Positions 58,909 to 64,000 of a stretch of 64,000 nt of DNA are shown here, one piece after another. Below the pieces are notes generated by a model, which saw nothing but the letters and a program-made list of their open reading frames with translations, did no database searches and had not been told where the DNA came from. The DNA is from Woronichinia naegeliana WA131 (GTDB taxonomy: Bacteria > Cyanobacteriota > Cyanobacteriia > Cyanobacteriales > Microcystaceae), in assembly GCA_025370055.1 (NCBI GenBank), contig CP073041.1, positions 6,294,272 through 6,358,271 on the forward strand, read 5' to 3'. Position numbers and translations under genes: made by a program. Every line of letters begins with the position of its first letter. Positions within the stretch are counted from its first letter, which is position 1.

Positions 58909-59281
58909 ATTTGACGATACACTATACTTAACACTAATGCCACCATTACTGGTAAATTTAATACCCTATCTCTCATCATTTTCTCATGAGTTCCCTGTAA
59001 ATATTTTAATGGTGTAAACATTGTGGGTTCTAGTAATTCAAACAACTCTTTTGTTATTTCAGGGATTTCTACCCCTGGCTGATTTGTCTTACGACGTAAG
59101 TCTGGGTTTCCTTTTCTCCGAGGATGTTGTCTTGCCATTTGTTTTTTGCTCACTTTTTTATATACTAACCTTTTTTTCAGCCTACTCTTACTTCCGCCTG
59201 CTTTTAGGCTAATCTTTTGTGAGTAGGCATTTTGGCTTAAGTTGACACCAATGATTGCGTTCGCCCTTTGGATAAGTTGCC

Positions 59282-59754
59282 TTAAAGACGATCATGATCT
59301 AAGTTCTTTACAAAAACTAGGGATTGCTTAATATTGGTATAGCCATTTTTTTCATAGAATAAGTGAGTCTCCTGACGTTTGATATTAGAATAAAGCATTA
59401 TTCCTGCACAACCAAGCTGATTGGCCCATTGTTCAATAGACTGGATTAATGCTTGGCCAATGCCCTGATTCCGATAGTTTTCATCTACTACTAAACCCCA
59501 AAGAATGACTTGATTGGAAAGCATTAATAAATCGGTGACAGAAGCATGACCCCATACAACCACATAGTCATTAATTACAGTGGCAACGTAGAGAATATGG
59601 GCAGCATTACTTTGAATTTTTTAAGACGCTGTTCTATCTGTTTGAGAGTAGAACTATAGCCCAATTGTTCAGATAGCATCCGTGTTCTATCGGCATCTTG
59701 AATGTGGGATTGCCTAATGTCAAAAGGTTCATTAATAGGGAATTTCTCGTTCAT
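59282..59754 (-). pseudogene. GNAT acetyltransferase, frameshifted
   Basis: Starts MNEKFPINEPFDIRQSHIQD at 59754, and loses frame in an A6 run near 59620 (RLKKFKVMLP then stop). One base less there restores KIQSNAAHILYVATVIND and joins the rest: the acetyl-CoA loop ENYRNQGIGQALIQSIEQW and the end FYEKNGYTN. A GNAT N-acetyltransferase; the substrate is unknown. D2 begins about 30 bp beyond its stop. Confidence 0.8.
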
Positions 59755-60059
59755 AACCTGTTACAGTACTTTGTCGTTAAATTCCGTACAAGGCAAGGAC
59801 ATAATATATTATGTCCCTACAAAGGTTTTACGCCAAAACTATCGGGTTGCAACGTCATACACCTCCTGTTCAATATCTACCTCGACAATATAAGGTTCAA
59901 TAGGACGTTTAAAAAATTCCATATTCCCTGAATCAGCTTTTTTTAGGTGAACATGACCTAAGTACAGGACAAAAGGCTTGAAAAGTATAAGAGAAAGGGG
60001 TTTCATGGAAGATGAACGTAATGTAAGAAAACCCATGAACCAATATAACGCATTGAAAC

Positions 60060-61448
60060 GGGTGTGACCTTTAGTTGATGAAGGAAAAGAAAAGTGTTAA
60101 CATGGGATGAAAAGTGACAAAGAGGAAACAATGATGACAGCAAAACTAATTAATGTAGAGGGTTCAAAGATAAAAATAGAACTAACATTAGAACTCAGTC
60201 GTTCAATGTTGGATACAGAAATAAATATTCAAAAAGGCTTAAACGAAGTAGGTTGCATCGCCAGCAAAGAAGCCTTGAAATATTTAGATACAGATGGTTC
60301 ACCCTTAAAAATCGGTGAAGAAATCTGGAAGAGTAAGGGAGAGCAACCGAAAGAATATCAAACACCTTATGGTGAGGTTATAGTGAATCGTCATGTATAT
60401 CAGCGTTCAGTAGGAGGAAAAACGTATTGCCCCTTAGAAAGAGAAGCAAGGATAATCATAACATCAACGCCATTATTGGCAAAACAGGTATCCTCAAAAA
60501 TGTCAGGGATGGCAGGCAAAGAGGTGAAAAATGATTTATTAGAAAATCATGGTAGAAAAGTAGCGCTATCCTATATCCAAAGATTGAGTGAAGCAGTAGG
60601 AAGTGTGGTACAGGCAAAAGAAGAAGCGTGGAGTTATGCCCCGCCCAAGGAGGATAGCCAAATTGCAACAGTGGGAATAGGATTAGATGGAACCTGTATG
60701 CTGATGTGTGAGGATGGCTACCGTGAAGCAATGGTGAGAACCGTTTCCCTATACGATAGTGAGGGAGAACGTCAACATACAATCTATCTAGGTGCGGCAC
60801 CAGAGTATGGAAAAAAGAGTTTTCTAGAAAGATTAGAAAGAGAAATTGAGCGAGCGAAAAACCGTTATCCAGAGGCAACATTGGTCGGGATAGCAGACGG
60901 GGCAGAATCAAATTGGAAGTTTTTAGAAAAGCAAACGGAAGAACAGATATTAGATTTCTATCATGCCTCTGGTTACTTAGGTGCCTTGGCAGAAGCGTTG
61001 CATCCTAATACAGTGTCAAAACAAAAAGAATGGTTGACTGAAAATTGTCGAGAACTCAAGCATGAAAAAGGAAAAGCAGGAGAACTGCTAAATCTGATGA
61101 AAGAAGTCAAAGAAGAAAAAAGTCATTCTAAGAATCTTACCGAGAAACTACAAGCGGCGATTACTTATTACGAGAATCATCAGCATCAAATGGATTATGC
61201 TGAATACATAGAGAAAAAGTATCCGATTGGTTCAGGTGTTACGGAAGCAGCTTGTAAGACGTTGGTCAAACAACGATTATGTTGTTCAGGGATGCGATGG
61301 AAGGAAAAAGGAGCAGGAATTATTTTGAGCCTACGAGCTTTGGTATTGACCAAGGAACGATGGAGTCAATTTTGGGCAAAACTTGATCAATATGGGTTCC
61401 CTGTAGAACCCTGATTACAACAGCTTTTATCAACTAAAGGTCGCACCC
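60060..61448 (+). mobile_element. ISKra4-type element A5, complete
   Basis: 1389 bp with both ends, flanked by the 8 bp duplication ATTGAAAC (60052-60059 and 61449-61456). Carries several substitutions not in other copies (for example GTGAGAACC near 60735), so it is a separate lineage. Confidence 0.95.
60107..61414 (+). CDS. ISKra4-type transposase, intact
   Basis: 435 residues in one frame, as in A3: QRSVGGKTYCPLE is intact, DDE contexts IGLDGT, GIADGAESNW and GSGVTEAACKTL are present. Private changes relative to A3 include REAMVRTVS for REAMVGTVS and ERQHTIYL for ERQPTIYL. Confidence 0.9.
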   Translation: MKSDKEETMMTAKLINVEGSKIKIELTLELSRSMLDTEINIQKGLNEVGCIASKEALKYLDTDGSPLKIGEEIWKSKGEQPKEYQTPYGEVIVNRHVYQRSVGGKTYCPLEREARIIITSTPLLAKQVSSKMSGMAGKEVKNDLLENHGRKVALSYIQRLSEAVGSVVQAKEEAWSYAPPKEDSQIATVGIGLDGTCMLMCEDGYREAMVRTVSLYDSEGERQHTIYLGAAPEYGKKSFLERLEREIERAKNRYPEATLVGIADGAESNWKFLEKQTEEQILDFYHASGYLGALAEALHPNTVSKQKEWLTENCRELKHEKGKAGELLNLMKEVKEEKSHSKNLTEKLQAAITYYENHQHQMDYAEYIEKKYPIGSGVTEAACKTLVKQRLCCSGMRWKEKGAGIILSLRALVLTKERWSQFWAKLDQYGFPVEP

Positions 61449-62631
61449 ATTGAAACAAGCCCTAAAACCCCATTTGGGATGGCATGGTGCCAGACTCTCC
61501 TTCCTAGCCTTGTTCTTACTCGCCCTCCTCAAAGTGAAAACGGTTAACCTTAAAGAATTGGCCCTGGGTTTTGAAGGTCGGGCATTGGTGGATTCTCATT
61601 ACAAACGCTTACAACGCTTTTTCTCAGGATTTGAGCTGGATTACCATCACATTGCCCGTATTGTAGTCAGTTGGCTGGATATCCCTCAACCTTGGGTATT
61701 AAGTATTGACCGCACAACCTGGGAGTTTGGCAGTCATGGTTATAATATCCTCACTGTCGGCATTGTCCATGAAGGAGTAGCCATTCCCATCTTGTGGTGG
61801 ATGCTTAGCAAGAAAAAGGGCAATTCTAACAGTGATGAACGAATGCGTTTTATCGAGGAGATGCTCAAGATTTTTCCCACCGCCCTGATTCGTTGTTTAT
61901 GTGGCGACCGTGAGTTTATTGGTCAGGCTTGGCTTCGCTATCTTCTGCTCGAACCGCTACTGGCTTTCTGTCTGAGAATTCGGGCTACGGACAAGATTGA
62001 GCACAATGGCAAGCTTTTGGCCGCCAAAGTCATTTTTGCCCATCTTGCTATTGGTGAATCTCAACGTCTTCAAGGGAGTTGTCGGGTTTGGGGATATCCT
62101 GTTTCTGTAGAGGCTCTTCGCTTGCCTGATAATTCTCTACTCATCGTCATTGGACATCCCGATTCCCAAGGTCTTATTCACGATTATGCCCTGCGTTGGG
62201 GCATTGAAACCCTTTTTGGCATCTTTAAGACTCGTGGCTTTTGCTTGGAATCTACTCACTTTACTGACCCCAAGCGTCTTCGTAAGCTTTTGGCTTTACT
62301 GACTTTAGCTTTGGCTTGGTCTCTCAAAACTGGTCTAGCAATTCATCATCTTCATCCCATTCCCCTCAAGAAACATGGTCGCCTAGCGCAGAGTCTTTTT
62401 CGTCTTGGTTTTGACCATCTTCGTCATCTTGTTCTTAATCCTTCTCTACCCAATTTTTCTCTTTTTCTCGACTCCCTACATTTTTTGTCCTGTACTTAGG
62501 AACATGACAGAACCATTCCTCATTATTTTTATCGGGATAATCCAAACAATAATGATATAAACCCCAACGACTTTCCTTGCGAAAGAGAGAAGCTTTAGCG
62601 GCCATTTCTGCACAATCTCGAATAAAATACA

Positions 62632-63915
62632 GGCACTGGTATCGTCTAGCTAGAAGCTACAAACGTTGCAATACGGGAGGTTCAAGAAATCAGGCGAATT
62701 TGGAGTAAGTCCTCCCAAGTAAACCCTTTTTCAATTATACCGAGAGCTACAGCAGGAACTTTTCTCTTCTCTAGTCGTAAAATGGCTGCGAACAAAGTTA
62801 TGAACCATCCAGAAAATATCTAGGACTCGCTGTAATCCCACAACAGATTTAGCATAAGTATTTGTACGACGACGAAAGGCAGATAAATAGCGTCGGATAG
62901 CACTATTAAATGCCTCAACGTGGTTGGCATGGACGTCCTTTTCTTCTGGTTTTTCTGTTGTCTCAGGATGTTCTGGTTTCGGAGTTTCTACTTTCTTGAG
63001 TTTACCCTCAGAATCTCGACGTTTACTACTCTTATTTTTTAGTCTTACCACCATACCCTTCGGTAATACTTTGGTGGGACGACCTCGCTTTCCAGTCCTT
63101 AATACTTCGTGACAAATATCAAATAGCAGTTGACTATATCGCTTTTCTCCATCTGTAAATAACTGGAGAGATTCTGCACTCCTTTCAAATAATTCCGCTA
63201 CCGTCATCATTGCTTCTAGAAATAATTTCTGCTCTTTTCGACCACATTTTAAATGCCAAATAAAGCGGCTTGCCCTGTCCATGAGAACGATTGTCCACCC
63301 CTCAGAGGCACTTGCTTCTTTATTTTTTCCAACTTTTGTGTATAGTTCATCCCCTTCTATTACTAATTTAACAAATTCATTCACTAAGGCGTATAAAAAT
63401 AATGTCTCTTGTAATCCTGATAATTTCTTTTCCCAATTCAATATTGTTGTTTTCGCGTAGCCGAATGCTCGGGCTGCTGCATTTAATCCTATTCCTTCCA
63501 TTCTGGCTTTTAATACTTTTACAATTTCACTTAATGGGGTTTCTAAGCCAGCGATTACGCTACCATAAGTCTCAGCAAAACAAGAACTACATTCTTGACA
63601 AATGAACATTTTACGTTCCCCGTTACCTTTCGTTTGATAATGAGAATGTATTTTTACGTTTTCACTATAGCAATGAGGACAGTTTTTCTTGAATAAGGCA
63701 TCCTCTTTCTCTTGGCACAAGCCAACATCATTCAGGATTTTCATAGAGCTTTTCTTTAATATTGACATTGTTTTCTGTTTTCTTCTTCTTTGATATAATG
63801 ACAATAATAATAGTATAATAAAAACGGGCCGATGTCTAGTCTTAAACTATTTTTCTATTTTCTCAAAGCCTTACACCATAACTTTTTCCAACTTTGATCA
63901 GACGATACCAGTTCC
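62632..63915 (-). mobile_element. IS1-like element E6
   Basis: 1284 bp, ends GGCACTGGTATCGTC (62632) and GGAACTGGTATCGTC inward from 63915; 7 bp longer than the others through an insertion in the gene. Flanks do not match (AAAATACA and GCTAGTTG). Confidence 0.88.
62731..63768 (-). CDS. IS1-like transposase, frameshifted C-terminus
   Basis: Starts MSILKKSSMKIL at 63768. Zinc ribbon, HTH and all catalytic contexts (EGDELYTKVG, LFTDGEKRY, HVEAFNSAIRRYL) are present. A 7 bp insertion near 62762 shifts the frame after SHFTTRE, so the last 20 or so residues of the family (PAVALGI...LLQIRLIS) are replaced by a short alternative tail. It may be weakened or inactive. Confidence 0.8.
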   Translation of the reverse strand: MSILKKSSMKILNDVGLCQEKEDALFKKNCPHCYSENVKIHSHYQTKGNGERKMFICQECSSCFAETYGSVIAGLETPLSEIVKVLKARMEGIGLNAAARAFGYAKTTILNWEKKLSGLQETLFLYALVNEFVKLVIEGDELYTKVGKNKEASASEGWTIVLMDRASRFIWHLKCGRKEQKLFLEAMMTVAELFERSAESLQLFTDGEKRYSQLLFDICHEVLRTGKRGRPTKVLPKGMVVRLKNKSSKRRDSEGKLKKVETPKPEHPETTEKPEEKDVHANHVEAFNSAIRRYLSAFRRRTNTYAKSVVGLQRVLDIFWMVHNFVRSHFTTREEKSSCCSSRYN

Positions 63916-64000
63916 GCTAGTTGAAAAACGCCCAACTACACCGACAGGAGTTTGTAGATTAACGGCTGTTCCTGCAATGATGTATTTTGATCCTCTGGGA
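63916..64000 (-). other. Open frame beyond E6, unidentified
   Basis: On the minus strand, RGSKYIIAGTAVNLQTPVGV and further residues read without stop up to the E6 edge. It could be part of the flavoprotein gene whose C-terminus lies on the other side of E6, but the flanks show no duplication and nothing else supports this. Confidence 0.3.

Larger units (their letters stand above)
49550..59138 (-). pseudogene. IS4-type transposase of D2, broken into pieces
   Basis: The start MARQHPRRKG lies at 59138. A4 splits the gene near the YRQIAGISEAV region, a TCA to TAA change gives a stop after VWIADG (about 57270), 12 extra bases add four residues near ENDK, and element I separates the last 40 or so codons (49550-49643). 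Definitely inactive. Confidence 0.9.
49543..59253 (-). mobile_element. IS4-type element D2, host of a nested stack
   Basis: Ends ATCCGTGTCAAC (49543) and GTTGACACCAATG (to 59253). After removing element I (49644-56506, TA duplicated) and A4 (57519-58908, 8 bp duplicated), 1448 bp remain, equal to the 1436 bp of D1 plus a 12 bp in-gene insertion. The outer flanks (GGGAGCATCC and ATTGCGTTCG) do not match. Confidence 0.9.
59958..62499 (+). mobile_element. IS4-type element F, interrupted by A5
   Basis: Ends CTAAGTACAGGACAAAA at both sides (59958 and, inverted, 62499), flanked by the 9 bp duplication GAACATGAC (59949-59957 and 62500-62508). Without A5 and its duplication it is 1145 bp. Confidence 0.92.
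60035..62499 (+). pseudogene. IS4-type transposase, split after codon 8 by A5
   Basis: The natural start ATG 60035 encodes MNQYNALK; A5 then intervenes and the frame resumes at 61457. The remaining frame can start at TTG 61450 (which restores MKQALKPHLGWHG), so nearly the whole enzyme could still be made. Catalytic contexts: D in LSIDRTTWEFG, D in CGDREFIG and the Glu in LRWGIETLFGIFKTRGF. The stop TAG lies at the very end of the terminal repeat. Confidence 0.82.
59839..62631 (-). pseudogene. C-terminal part of a flavoprotein, split by element F
   Basis: Minus strand. From the E6 edge (62631) it reads YFIRDCAEMAAKASLFRKES then RWGLYHYCLDYPDKNNEEW. Element F interrupts it after FCHV; the rest (KKADSGNMEFFKRPIEPYIV and so on, stop at 59839) joins in frame if F and one 9 bp duplication are removed. 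The pattern resembles the C-terminal domain of fumarate reductase, succinate dehydrogenase or APS-reductase-type flavoproteins. The FAD domain is missing in this window. Moderate confidence in the family. Confidence 0.6.

Overview
The window comes from a cyanobacterial chromosome. The evidence is the frequent HIP1 octamer GCGATCGC in the resident genes, a fused ThiO-ThiG thiamin enzyme, a ferredoxin sulfite reductase, a PetP-like small protein, a DUF1815 protein, a Get3d-like ATPase, a group 2 sigma factor and cyanobacterial-style Ser/Thr kinases. No rRNA, tRNA or CRISPR array was recognised. The species cannot be fixed from the sequence alone; a colony-forming, IS-rich chroococcalean genome (Microcystis or Woronichinia-like) would fit.

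Layout. 1-1128 is the right part of an ISKra4-type element ending just upstream of an amidase gene. 1172-11993 is mostly resident DNA: amidase, sulfite reductase, a ParD/ParE-like toxin-antitoxin pair, two related Ser/Thr kinases, an orphan HicB-like protein, a secreted sunset-domain protein and thiO-thiG. 12081-27674 is a 15.6 kb block of insertion sequences and fragments. 27680-47699 is resident again: an APH-family kinase, DUF1815, pepP, a sigma factor, ureA-ureB (ureB carries an IS at its stop codon), an SGNH hydrolase, a YihY protein, a nitrilase, a Crp-type regulator, an M61 peptidase, a branched-chain aminotransferase, a 210 bp MITE, a sugar epimerase with a Wzm/Wzt-type exporter, petP, get3d, a membrane protein and a broken SpoIIM-like gene. 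47700-64000 is a second IS block with broken resident genes between the elements (GNAT acetyltransferase, flavoprotein C-terminus).

For this report I sort the elements by ends and target duplications (TSD). A: ISKra4-type, 1389/1390 bp, 8 bp TSD, five copies. B: IS5/IS1182-type, 1688 bp, 6 bp TSD, five copies plus a MITE with B-like ends. C: IS4/IS701-like, 1598 bp, 7 bp TSD, three copies plus a remnant. D: IS4-type with YREK motif, 1436 bp, 10 bp TSD, two copies plus a remnant. E: IS1-like, about 1276 bp, 8 bp TSD, four full-length copies plus two fragments. F: IS4-type, 1145 bp, 9 bp TSD. G, H and I: three different IS630-type elements, with TA duplications seen at both ends of G and I. The lengths come from subtracting nested insertions and agree between copies, which supports the boundaries.

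The most striking structure is 49543-59253: element D interrupted by I, interrupted by E, interrupted by C, which carries both a second D and an A, with another A in the outer D. Every internal junction has its own target duplication, so the order of insertion can be read. I did not find a convincing new defence or biosynthetic system. The unusual content is transposon biology: defective alleles that have multiplied, a MITE, a large palindrome, and the decay of resident genes around the elements.
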